Shown in pieces: positions 35,040 through 47,138 of a stretch of DNA of 64,000 bases (its first letter is position 1; each line of letters begins with the position of its first letter). The stretch spans positions 329,949 through 393,948 of the forward strand of contig CAJJDP010000111.1 of assembly GCA_905182995.1 (NCBI GenBank), read 5' to 3'. The position numbers were made by a program, and so were the translations under genes. A model generated the notes under the pieces. That model saw nothing but the letters and a program-made list of their open reading frames with translations, was not told the DNA's origin and searched no databases. The DNA is from Paramecium octaurelia (Eukaryota > Ciliophora > Oligohymenophorea > Peniculida > Parameciidae).

Positions 35040-37480
35040 ATTAAAGCATATCACTGTGAGCAGCAACTTCAAATGTTTCAACATATGATTTGAAATATTA
35101 TGACTTCCCAATATGTTAATTGTAATTAAATGTGCTTAAATATCTAAAAATAAGAACCAACGTTATTGAAAAGCCTTGAATTAAGAAACTGATAATCTCT
35201 ATTGCCTTTTTGATAATTTATCTTGCGATCTGGAACAACTTTTAAACATCGGCAAGGTTTTTCCATCGGCAAACATGAAGTCTTGTTTGTTAATATTTTA
35301 TACATTCAGATTTCAGTTTGTATAATTTGAACCCTAATAATATTGCCAAACAAAGCGGCACATAACTATAACACTCTAATTACATGTTATACTGAAACCC
35401 TGATTGGAAATTCCTTAAGGACCTGATAGCCGTACTAAAACTGGCTGATTATAAACTTGCAATTCATCCTGTATATGAGTGAAGTAACGAAGAGGAATTC
35501 TGTTCTTTTTGTGTATCATGAACATCAATTCTGCTTTGAGTCAAATGTTCATATTATTTGTTCACAGATTTTCTTTGGCGCTATTTATTTTTGTTGCACT
35601 CTTGGGTCCTCTATATCATCCCTTTAATTCTTATACTTTAACAAGGCTCTATGCTAAATTTAATGTATGCCTTTAGAAATGTCGCTTGTGTTCTAATTAA
35701 CTCACGCATCTAAATTAGTGTTATTTCGTGGTTAATTTAGAAATATTTGGCTGCATCAACCATTTATTCCAAATATATCTGCTAACTGTTCAATTATATA
35801 TGCATTAAATTGACCTACATTTTATTATTAAAAATTGTGTTTATGTTATGTATCAACAAAAGCCAAACTTATTATGATATCAAGATCAATATTCTACATG
35901 TTTGTTCTTCTTAATATATAAGTAATCTATCAAAACAGGAAATTTGTGCAACTTAAAATGCGCTGTTTGTATCATAATGATTTTGTGTCACTGTTAATTC
36001 TAATAGTAATTTGACATCACAATTAGCTGATAGTAATCCTTGATATCATTCATGCCTAAATTAAGATTAATGCACTTTCATATATGCGAATAGTTTATTT
36101 TTCTTGAACTTAACCTGAAAACCTTGGGTAGACGAAATTAAAACTAGATTTAGAGTAAAAAATTCAATTACAGTTACAAACCTCAAGCCACATGCTCTAT
36201 GCTGCATCTCATTATATCCTGCTTAGTCTTACATTATGATTGAACTAAATGTGCTCAATGTTTACTTTAGTGTTCGGATAATGTGTCAGATATTAATCTT
36301 AGCCTATAACTATACAAAGTGCAAAACTTTGTACTGTTCAGCAAATTTAAGTACCATTTGATTTTGATGATGGTGTCATTATTATCAACCATTTTTGCAC
36401 TGATTCAAGTTCATATTGAACTGTAAATGTGATCCTGAATATTTCAAAACCTGATATAAGTTTTTAGATCAGACAATAGAAACTCAGGCCCTTCCTATGT
36501 AATTCTAAGTAAGTGGTTTGAATTGTGCATGCAAATTATAATGCTTAAAGTGCAATGAAGGCTAATCTGAAGGAGATAGTTCATTAACTTGAGATCTGCT
36601 ACTTGTGCTGATAAACAATATAAGAATAATGTAGGAATTTTGTTGTTGAAGTTAATTACATTTAGTTTGACCTTCCTCTCATGGAGAAGACATTAAGATC
36701 ATTCCACAACTGAGCAGGTTGACATACTGTGACCAATTCTTCTTGTACAACCAGTAGTATAGTCTATTGCATTACATGTAATTTTTCATTTTATATTGAT
36801 GCCACTTAAGATTTATGAATATTTACTCAAAAAAAAAGCTTTATCGATTCTAAATCAATTTATCACGAGTGAAATTTAGAGTGAAAAAGAAAGTTAGGCT
36901 AATCTAAAACAATCAATGCTAAGTCAATTATGATAGGACAAATCGAATTAGAATCTTGTGCAATACTTCTAAACGAATTTTTTATTCTATTCGCCTGACC
37001 CCAATGTAAGAATCTGATTATATTCAGAAACTAATGTAGTTGCGACAGTATTAGGCAACCAAATATTACAACACTTTATGAGTGAACTAATTATAATCCT
37101 GCATGAAGAAGAGGGTAAATATGAGCCTTGAATACGTGGTGACCCAAATTGAATGTAAGCAAGAACATTTACTATGATTGGGTAAATTACATTATTGTTG
37201 TATAAAACTATTTCAATTCGTACTAATGTGTTATCAAGTGATATTAAAATAATAGGATCAAATAATCTCTAAAGGATAAGTGTATTACTTAATGTCTTAA
37301 AAAGCTTTGATTTGGAAATACGAACCACTTGTGCTAAATCCACTGCAATCTAGGTGAATCTTCAGATATATTAATTAATCTTAGACAGGGAAATTGAACT
37401 ATAACCTCTTCAGGTTCTACTATGAAACAGTCAAAAAACTTTTAACACAATTTGAAAATGAATTTTTAATTGTGCAGGGG
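35040..37480. other. Gene-poor region, visibly less AT-rich
   Basis: No reading frame could be defended in either direction. Composition resembles 24340-28900, and the left part contains the second copy of the dispersed repeat. TGA is frequent on both strands. No RNA gene was recognised. Confidence 0.4.
35380..35930. repeat. Diverged dispersed repeat, copy 2
   Basis: Collinear with 27950-28640 through a series of 7-15 base islands (see that entry). The same neighbourhood of less AT-rich, gene-free sequence surrounds both copies, so the true repeat may be longer than the part I can align by eye. Confidence 0.6.
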
Positions 37481-37899
37481 GGTATCAGAAAATAAAAACT
37501 GAATTCTAGTATATAAAAAGGAATGATATCAGAATTAAAACCTAAGAAGACAAGGATCAAATCAGAAGAGGATTGGCACGTGATATCCAGCATTAGATAA
37601 GAATTAAAAGAGAAATGAAAATTTGAATTATAAATGTCTTAGATAAAGGAGAAGAATTTATAATGAGATACAAAATCATAATTCTTAAATGCATTAAAAG
37701 AATGAAAAAAATTTAGAAAGGTAATAACAGAAGAGGAATACTAAAGAGACCATGGAAGAAATTTGTAAGATTAACACATGACATAGTCAATGAAGGGACA
37801 AGTAAATTAAATGACATAAGGATTGAAGAAATACTGAAAGAACAATGAAAATTATATCTAATGATAGAATAAAATTATATCATTTGATTTTATTCAATT

Positions 37900-38760
37900 A
37901 ACAACAATAGTTGATAATGGCAAGACAATTAATGGAAAATGAAGAATTAGATATGATATTGGGATTTGAAAAATAATAATTACTGTTTAGCCCCAAAGAT
38001 GATCCCTTTTAATAGGTTGCCCAAAAAATAGTCTATATAAGCGATCTGAGACCAATTATGATAATAGAGTTGGCTTGTAACTTATATAGAATCGAGCTTC
38101 ATACCGACCTTTAAGGAGATAACCAATAATTCTATCAACCCCAAGTAGGTAAGATTTGTTTGCTGCCTAGGAATAAAGGACTCTTCCTAACACTAAAGAG
38201 TAAATATGTACTGAGATATTTATAAAATAAGCCACAGAGCATAGATTGAAGAAAATTTTAGTAGAGTTAAGTAATGTCATATTAAGAAATTCATGATTAG
38301 AAAAATGGGTTAATAAAGTAGATAAATTTAAATGTCTTGGAATCTGGATTACAATAAGGTTGAATTTGAAAACTCAAATGCAAGTGTAAAGAATGTTGCC
38401 CTTCAGGATTATTACAAAAAATATGATTCTATATTCTCCCAATTATTAAATATTACTTTCTTACAATATGACTCTAAAATGAATCAACTATCCTGTATTG
38501 GTAAATAATAAAGTGAAATTCTTTCAGAAGAGTACTTGGTCTGAACAAATGTTTTCCGAAGAAGATAATTGATCAACTAATTAGAGATTAGGATTTGATT
38601 TAAAGAAAAGGATTTTAAGAAATTAGGTGTAGACAGAAATATTCAGAAGACATTAGTTCAGAGATAATTCAGAAATGGAGTAAGAAGGATCGTATTTGAT
38701 TGAATCTTCCTAAACTATTATTTCTGATGTCCAAAGAATACATAAGATAATAAAATGAAA
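37900..38760 (+). mobile_element. Probable non-LTR retrotransposon reverse-transcriptase relic
   Basis: Plus-strand tracts contain three pieces in the order expected for a LINE-type reverse transcriptase: ISDLRPIMIIELACNLYRIE (about 38040, like the LRPI... finger/palm start), VDKFKCLGIWI (about 38318, like the FKYLGVxI thumb motif) and RRVLGLNKCFPKKIIDQLI (about 38530, like the RxxLGLPKxTP downstream motif). The spacing between the first two is only about 100 residues, and no YADD or FADD box was found, so the catalytic core seems deleted. Frames change repeatedly. Gln-rich coding-like sequence upstream (37640-37900) may belong to the same element. No poly(A) tail or target-site duplication could be assigned. 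Confidence 0.45.
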
Positions 38761-38869
38761 AAATCATGAATCTCATCTTTCAAATTTTAGTCCATTTTCT
38801 AGTTTTATATTTTGTTGATGAATTAACTTAAGTTTGTAGTTTAATTATCAGTCTATTTAAAATAAACTT

Positions 38870-40203
38870 TGTTGTTTCCAATCGGCCGCTATATGCAAAA
38901 AGCGATTCAATATATATCATATATATTCACCTCTTTAGTTAGTATTTTTTATGTGCTTTATTATAAATTTTTCTACCAAACTAGCTGGATAGTTTTCGAT
39001 CTAATTATTTCTAAGTTTCTTATATATAGTAAAGTTTTATTTCAATCTTCTCAACCCACCTTTATGAGAGACCCCAGTGATGGTCTATCTTATGAGAACA
39101 AGCTATTTACTTTCTGATGGGTGTTACATTTTCTCCATATATATCCCAACTAATTACAATACCGATATATCCAATATTCAATTTGCATTCTTGATTTATA
39201 CAAAAATAAAGGACAAATTGAATTGTATGAATTCGACATATCATGTAGGATTTTTCTTCTTACTATTTTTTTTTAGAAACAATAATATATAAGTGATGTA
39301 TTCTTATGGTCGCATCTACTAACAAAACCCATTTATTTAAATGAAGTGAATTATTAATGTCTTCTTCAATGAAGTTGCAAAGTATCATTTTATCATTTTT
39401 TTAAGTTACTTCAGATCATAATCTCCTCAGATCTTCTAGAGTGGCATTCTGAGGAGCATTTTATTCAGTTAAATATTCTCTGAAACAAAAATTATTATAT
39501 TTTTTTTCATTAATATGGACTATGTTAATTTATTCTAATTTTTTCATCTAATTTTTTTAATTCACAGTCAATCTTATATTTGCTTGAATGTTTAAAATCA
39601 AAGAAATAGCCATATTCTCCTATTTAAAATACACATCCCCCTTTTATGACTTATTCAATTCAAAAATGATTTGCATTCTGTTTATTACACCTCTTTTGTT
39701 TTCAAAGCTCCTTATATCTCAATCTTGATACTATTTTGTTCTTTTTTTATTTAAATAATATTTTGAGTCAATTTGTGAAAGCTTTTGTATTTTTTTTGCT
39801 TTTTTTCCCATCCAGTATGGGTTATTACTGATTATCAACTCTCTTTAGTTTAATTATTTTGTATAATAATTTATGTTCTGACCAATTTAATTATCAACAA
39901 ACTAAGGTTTTATTTTTTTTTTCTGTTTATTTCTCATTATGTGTAAAAATAAATCGATTTTTGATTTTGAATTCAAAAAATTCTAAATCTATTTTATCTC
40001 ATTTTTTCTTTATCTTGTTCTTTAAATCAGAATTATCGAAAGCAAGTGTATTTGCTTCTCATCTTGATTTGGATTTAAGTCAGATAAAATTATGGATTAT
40101 TAAGATTTTCCTATCCTTACAAAACCATAAATCAACAAGATATCTTTTTAGACTCTTAAAAGATATGTTCACTATTTTCGATTATTCAAATACTGCCCTC
40201 TAA
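38870..40203 (-). pseudogene. Broken coding remnant, unknown product
   Basis: Minus-strand tracts with protein-like sequence: about 39300-39500 (contains CFREYLTEQNAPQNATLEDL and HLNKWVLLVDATIR), about 39600-39860 (contains NPYWMGKKAKKIQKLSQID) and about 38880-39110 (contains GREDQNKTLLYIRNLEIIR). Frames differ and TGA intervenes. The plus-strand ORFs in the same interval are hydrophobic mirror images. No family recognised. Confidence 0.35.
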
Positions 40204-40611
40204 CCTTAAAATATCTTCTCCTAATCTAGCATGTTTAAATTATTTATTTGACAACTACTGACAAATATTCAACATCATCATCTGTTAAGGGTTATGCTGT
40301 TCAGATGCATCTCCTAAAACTCGAATATGGTTCCCTTTAGAGTCTATTAATCAAAATGTCATCATAATCACTTGCCCAACCCTCCGATAAGGATTGGATA
40401 GGAACCCCGACTCAAATTATAGAATTCTGATACCATTAGAATATACATTAAAAACAATTATTAGCATTAATCTAAAAACCTAAATAATTGAAGGTTAAGG
40501 AAGTGTGAGTATTCTCAAAATCTATTTGAGTAAAAATTAGTTACTCAAAAAAATAAGGTTTATTAATTAAATATAGCAATTTATTAAAAAATATCAAATC
40601 AATAGTTTCTA

Positions 40612-41690
40612 ATGCAAGAGAAAAATAATTTTCTAGGAATTACAGAAATTTCTTGTTTAATAAGAAATTAGGCTGTTCACTATGATAGAGGGCATACGAA
40701 TACATTATCTTTGATTGAAGATTTAATAACTGGTGTTATTTTTCGATAAGAACAACAAATGTATTAAATAATTGTCAAAAATAAAGACAATATTGAAAAA
40801 GCTTTGTTTGAAATTTAAAAGTGAAAAAAATAGTCAGAGTTAACATTCCATATCAAACGGCATCTTTAATATATATTCCTGGTGGTACATTTGTTGATTT
40901 AGTTGTTATCAAAATTTAGGCTATTATGTAAACAGAGGTTCAATATTAGAACTTATAATTTGGATAACTATAACATAAATTTTCTAAAATTTTTTTAATT
41001 ATTCATTATTCTTTATTTACATCAAATGAGATCCCTTTATTTATAGTTGAATTTTACATCTCATATTAAATTAATTCTACAATTTCAAACTATCATATGG
41101 AGTTGTTGGAAAAGGTATTCATTTAATATAAAATCAAATTATGATAATTTATAACTATTGTGTAATTATATCTAATAAATCACTTCTCGATTGTGGAATT
41201 AAAAGGAAGATCTTCCTTATATTCCTGCTAATCTTTATACTGAATATATATTACTTTACCTGATTATTTGAACATTCTGAAATCTAATAAAAGAAGTAAT
41301 GAAGTAGAATATTACTTTACACATTTAGAACAAAAAAATAAATAAATTCATACTTTCAACTTCAAGATTCTAATTTTATGCTTAAGTTTAAAAAAAGAAT
41401 TTAAACGTAGAAAATGGTAGTTATAGTAATGAAAATATCTCATTTATATTTCTATCCACCTTCCAATTTTTTTCACTTGAATCAGACTTCTATCATATTC
41501 CTTTATCTTATCCTTTTCATGAAGCATCCCATACACCAACTTTTATTTTTTATTCTGAATTAGCTTAATTGAAATTTATTCAAATTTAATAAAACTAAAA
41601 TAATCTTTGTTGGGTCAAAATCATAATTGTAAAATAAATGACCACTATTGTTTATGATTTATTATAACATCATAACAGAATTTTAATTAT
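40612..41690 (+). pseudogene. Broken gene, unknown product
   Basis: ATG 40612 (MQEKNNFLGITEISCLIRNQ) opens a frame to a TGA near 40820. The next tract, about 40821-41140 in another frame, contains IVRVNIPYQTASLIYIPGGT and LFTSNEIPLFIVEFYIS. Later frames give KEDLPYIPANLYTEYI and SLESDFYHIPLSYPFHEASH. The series is collinear and protein-like but needs several frame changes. No family recognised. Confidence 0.4.
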
Positions 41691-42338
41691 ATTAAATCGA
41701 ATTGACACAAAAAAAATTTAAACTCTTCTAAAATTGTACTTAATTAATTGCAGCAAATATCTTAATAAAAATGATTTTTGATAAATTATAATACTTATAG
41801 AAGTTCTCCTTTTTCAATCAGATTGAATGATATTCGATAATCTAAAAAACAAGAGGGTCTAGAATTGAAAGGAAAATGTTTCAAATACCAGATTAAGACT
41901 TTGGGCCGAAATTGATCGAGAGATAGTGCTTTTTTATGCAGATTAAATATTCAATTAGTTCTGAATAATATTTTATAAAACCTAGAAATCTACAACTAAT
42001 TGCTGGAAATCGAAATTAAGTTTTTCAATTTGATCCTACTAGAAAATATCAATAAGTTAGGATGTTAAATTGTAAGATTCACAATCTATTATATCAAATG
42101 TGCTTTTTGTGAGTTTCAAGAGCAACAAATAATATAGATATTAAAAGTAAATTAATTTCCCTTTTGTTTGTAAAATATTATATAATTAGCGATCATAATA
42201 AAAAGAATATTAAAAAAGTAATTAACAGTTCTAAAACAATCCGAAAAGTATAGATATCCATATTATTATAATGTCTGTGTAATTAATATCAGCACATAAA
42301 TGAATATATATTAGAAATAATTAATATAAATAATAAAA

Positions 42339-43893
42339 ATGGGATAGCAAGGGAATTTAAAGTTAAAATGTTAACAATATGATCATAAGGATGAGATAGA
42401 AACGATTTGTTACAATTAATTTTGCCAAGATTTCAGATTAAATTGCTTTAAATGTGATAAGAGAAGAACCCATCATGATCATATTAATGATGTTGAAAAA
42501 ATCAATAGTTTGATTGGATTTATTGAAAATAGAAATAAAGAATGTGATAATTTGATTGATAATCTTGATAAATATGTAGAAAGTCTGAACCAATCATTCT
42601 CTTAACTAAAAAGAGGAATCAAATTGAAATATTCATTACAAAAAGAAAGGTTAATAAATTTAAACTCATAGTAATTAAATGATTATTTGAATTCAACCAT
42701 CAAATTTATGGAGTATAAACATTCAATTACAACAATTATATCTGATTAGGCTAAGAAATTAAATCATACATTTAATAATATATATGAACAATTATAATTA
42801 TTGTCATTAAATTATTATTAGATTGATGATAATTCAATAAAATAATCTGAAAAATTATATGATAAAGGTGAATGCGTATTTTAATATTTAGGTTATGATT
42901 TATATTAAAAATATAAATATACAGAAGCTATTGATATTTTAGATATTTCAATACAACAAAATCCTAAGAATTATAAATCTCAAGGGTGCAAAGGTGAATA
43001 TTCTAGAAAATTAATAGGTGCGTGTTTAATGATGTTAAATAAATATGAGGATGCAATCAATTGGTTGGATCAAGCATTAGCCATTGATCCTAAAAATGTG
43101 TTTTCCTTAAGAAACAAAGGTAAATTGAACCATAATTAAATTAATAGGTGCGTGTTTAATGATGTTAAATAATTATGAGGGTGCAATCAATTTGCTGGAT
43201 CAAGCATTAGCCATTGATCCAAAGGATGTTTTTTCCTTAAGAAACAAAGGTTAATTGAGTCATAATTAAATTAATAGGAGAATGTTTAAGAATGTTAAAT
43301 AAATATGAGGATGCAATCAATTAGCTGGATCAAGCATTAGCTATTAATCCAAAGGATTTTTTTTCCTTAAGAAAAAAAGGTAAATTGAATCATAATTAAA
43401 TTAATAGGAGAATGTTTAAGAATGTAAAATTAATATGACGATGCAATCAATTGGTTGGATCAAGCATTAGCCATTGATCCCAAAGATGTGTTTTCCTTAA
43501 ATAGCAAAAGTAAATTGAATCTTGATACATTTATAGGCAAATGTTTAAGAATTTTGAAATAATATTCGGAGTCTTTCTAATTTTTGGATTAAACAAACGT
43601 TATTGATACTCAAGCTATTCACTCAAAAGGTCAAATAATCATAATTTTTAGGAGATGATTTAGCAGATTAATTAAAATAGAAAAAAGCTTTAATTCATTG
43701 TGAACAATCTTCAACGAAAAATTCAAATGATTTATAATCACAATATCAACAGGGTAATTTCTAATTATTACTTTATTAGAATTTTGCTAGTAGATATAGA
43801 ATCAATGAATAAATAAATAGTTCATATAATCAAAGAAATATATTACCTAATCACTTTTTCAATTAATAAAATAATATTGTTATTTTTGATTGA
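42339..43893 (+). CDS. B-box-like zinc finger + coiled coil + TPR protein
   Basis: ATG 42339 to TGA 43891-43893; removing six introns leaves exactly 466 codons including stop (465 residues). The N-terminus carries C...H...C...C...C..C...HHDH within residues 10-55, a B-box-like zinc module, followed by a coiled-coil-like stretch (about 55-165). TPR units follow: a divergent YTEAIDILDISIQQNPK, four units ending DQALAIDPKDVFSLRNKG or close variants (34 residues each), and a divergent last one. Introns are 42994-43017 (24 nt), 43120-43147, 43250-43277 and 43380-43407 (28 nt each), 43510-43536 (27 nt) and 43630-43651 (22 nt), each following the Lys-Gly or Lys-Ser at the end of a unit. An alternative last intron would end the protein at 43808. 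By family knowledge it is a protein-interaction scaffold. Its near-twin is 45337-47138. Confidence 0.9.
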
Positions 43894-43899
43894 GTATAT

Positions 43900-44630
43900 A
43901 AATATCTTTCAGTGTGCAGATCATATTCTCCTTCTTTAATAATTTTTTGGGCACCAAATTATTAATTATTGGAAGAATCAATTTAGTTATCTGAGAAATA
44001 ATTCATATACAATACATCAGTGAGTTAAAATCTAAAATCAAACTATTTAAATAGAAAACTTTCTCAATATATATTTTTCTGAAGAGTTGTATATATAAGA
44101 ATTCATCTTCTATGCGGAGCAGTTGAAAAGAGTTTTAAATCTGCATAGAGAAAATTACTGAGGACTGAGAAGTCATCAAACCTTTGGTGTATAAGGGCAA
44201 TAAGCACTGAAGAGTTTGCAAAAAATATTTAAGAGGATTATTTTTTTGAGAATTTCCCTTGGATTCCTGAAAGATAACTACATTCTGAACCTTATTGCAT
44301 GAAATGAGAAAAAAGTCATTTGAGTCAGCCAGAAGTTTAAATGCTTGATTATAAAAATGCATTAGGAAATTCAGCTTCTATGTGTAGCACAGTAATGTTA
44401 AGACTTAATTTAATTTGAGATTCATAAAGAAACTATATCAGGATATATAAAGATAATGTCAAATTCTAAACAAAATAAAATTAGCCATAACGAGAAAATC
44501 TAAAATCATTATTATTTATATCACTCGAGCAATATTGAAAATTATGGTTTGTATTGCATAAATTTGAATAATATCTTTTAATTATAATTAAATAATTTAT
44601 GGTAATATTGTATAATATATTTAGTAATTG
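43900..44630. other. Spacer between inverted TPR genes, nothing resolved
   Basis: AT-rich. Two short similar stretches (about 44100-44130 and 44365-44400, both with TTCTATG(C/T)G) may be a small local repeat. No gene recognised. Confidence 0.3.
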
Positions 44631-44632
44631 TG

Positions 44633-45310
44633 ATGTCGTTTGAGGATAATGTAATCAGAATATTGTTAGTTATAACGATTGGAAAATAGATAAAACAATC
44701 CAAAACCTAACCAAAATCATTGACCCATTATAAAAAAATATAAATTCATCATATGAATTCTAATCGTATAGTATCAATCATTCAAGCAGCAAAAATGGCA
44801 TCTTGATTTAAACTAATCGAAAACATTAATCCAAAAAATATTTAATAAAGGATTAAATGGATTCGCTTTTATGTATTCAATTTTAAATTTGATTTTATAT
44901 AAAAAGCAAATGATTTGATAAATAAATAAATGACATCAAGATTAAGTTTAAAATTAGATTATATTATTTAAATAAATTAAAATAATTTTTATCAAGTTTC
45001 GTTGCATATATAATTTTAACTTGAGGAAATGTTATTTCTAGAAGTAAATCTCATTGAGGCTAATAAAAAATAATATATCATAAATGACGAGTATGAAATA
45101 TTGTGATTAGGAAACAAATAGATAAAAAAATTATAGATAAATTTAGATAATTGAGAAGTTGACAAATAGTTTGAAATATTAAACATTGACCTAAATTTTG
45201 GGGTTGCTTTGAAATTAAAATGGAACTAAAAAGGCTAAATTTATGAAAATTCAGGCTTAAATACAGATATGATTAAAAGAAGTTAAAAATATATAGAAAT
45301 TCAATTTTGA
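44633..45310 (+). pseudogene. 225-codon frame with three in-frame TGA
   Basis: From ATG 44633 (MSFEDNVIRILLVITIGKQI) one unshifted frame runs to TGA 45308-45310, with TGA only at codons 58 (44804), 158 (45104) and 174 (45152). The encoded sequence is otherwise ordinary for this genome (for example EEMLFLEVNLIEANKKQYII and LNFGVALKLKWNQKGQIYEN). No family recognised. It lies between the two TPR genes. Either a gene inactivated only by substitutions to TGA, or a gene in which TGA is decoded. Confidence 0.4.
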
Positions 45311-45336
45311 TAAAATAACCATAACAATTTTAAATA

Positions 45337-47138
45337 TCAATTATTCATTGATTCAATTTTAAAAGGGAAATTCTAATTTAGTAATTATTTGAAATTACCC
45401 TATTATTATAGATCATTTGGATTTTTCGATAAAGGTTGTTCACAATGAATTAAAGCTTTTTTCTATTTTAATTAATCTGCTAAATTATCTCCTAAAAATT
45501 ATGAATATTTGACCTTTTGAGTGAATAGGTTGAGTATCAATAAAGTTTGTTTAATCCATAAATTAGAAAGACTCCTTATATTATTTCAATATTCCTAAAC
45601 ATTTGCCTATAAATGTATCAAGATTAAATTTACTTTTGCTATTTAAGGAAAACACATCTTTAGGATCAATGGCTAATGCTTGATCCAACCAATTGATTGC
45701 ATCCTCATATTAATTTTACATTCTTAAACATTCTCCTATTAATTTAATTATGACTCAATTAACCTTTGTTTCTTAAGGAAAATGCATCCTTTGGATCAAT
45801 GGCTAATGCTTGATCCAACCAATTGATTGCATCCTCATATTTATTTAACATTCTTAAACAAATTCCTATTAATTTAATTATGACTCAATTAACCTTTGTT
45901 TGCTAAGGAAATCACATCTTTAGGATCAATGGCTAATGCTTGATCCAACCAATTGATTGCATCGTCATATTTATTTTACATTCTTAAGCATTCTCCTATT
46001 AATTTAATTATGACTCAATTAACCTTTGTTTGCTAAGGAAATCACATTTTTAGGATCAATGGCTAATGCTTGATCCAACCAATTGATTGCATCGTCATAT
46101 TTATTTTACATTCTTAAGCATTAACCTTTGTTTGCTAAGGAAAACACATTTTTAGGATCAATGGCTAATGCTTGATCCAACCAATTGATTGCATCGTCAT
46201 ATTTATTTTACCTCTATAAACAAATTCCTATTAATTTAATTATGACTCAATTAACCTTTGTTTGCTAAGGAAATCACATCTTTAGGATCAATGGCTAATG
46301 CTTGATCCAACCAATTGATTGCATCGTCATATTTATTTTACATTCTTAAGCATTAACCTTTGTTTCCTAAGGAAAACACATTTTTAGGATCAATGGCTAA
46401 TGCTTGATCAAACCAATTGATTGCATCCTCAAATTTATTTAACATCATTAAACACGCACCTATTAATTTTCTAGAATATTCACCTTTGCACCCTTGAGAT
46501 TTATAATTCTTAGGATTTTGTTGTATTGACATATCTAAAATATCAATAGCTTCTGTATATTTATATTTTTAATATAAATCATAACCTAAATATTAAAATA
46601 CACATTCACCTTTATCATATAATTTTTCAGATTATTTTATTGAATTATCATCAATCTAATAATAATTTAATGACAATAATTATAATTGTTCATATATATT
46701 ATTAAATGTATGATTTAATTTCTTGGCCTAATCAGATATAATTGTTGTAATTGAATGTTTATACTCCATAAATTTGATGGTTGAATTCAAATAATCATTT
46801 AATTACTATGAGTTTAAATTTATTAACCTTTCTTTTTGTAATGAATATTTCAATTTGATTCCTCTTTTTAGTTAAGAGAATGATTGGTTCAGACTTTCTA
46901 CATATTTATCAAGATTATCAATCAAATTATCACATTCTTTATTTCTATTTTCAATAAATCCGATCAAACTATTGATTTTTTCAACATCATTGATATGATC
47001 ATGATGGGTTCTTCTCTTATCACATTTAAAGCAATTTAATCTGAAATCTTGACAAAATTAATTGTAACAAATCGTTTCTATCTCATCCTTATGATCATAT
47101 TGTTAACATTTTAACTTTAAATTTCCTTACTATCCCAT
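45337..47138 (-). CDS. B-box-like zinc finger + coiled coil + TPR protein (inverted paralogue)
   Basis: ATG 47138 to TGA 45339-45337; removing seven introns (24, 28, 28, 28, 28, 27 and 22 nt) leaves exactly 539 codons including stop (538 residues). The N-terminal zinc module and coiled coil are nearly identical to the 42339 gene. The array is longer: seven clear 34-residue TPR units after the divergent first one, plus a divergent last. Two of the unit boundaries (about 46115-46125 and 46350-46360) have no intron; there GGTTAATGC reads straight through as Gly-Gln-Cys, whereas intron-bearing neighbours have Gly-(intron)-Glu-Cys. The intact frame in spite of changing unit number implies recent, frame-preserving amplification. 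Role: protein-interaction scaffold, by family knowledge. Confidence 0.9.

Noticed and set aside
43120..43540. Regularly spaced repeats that superficially resemble a CRISPR-like array
   Set aside because: The 130-bp units are TPR exons plus introns with a conserved reading frame in a eukaryotic gene.
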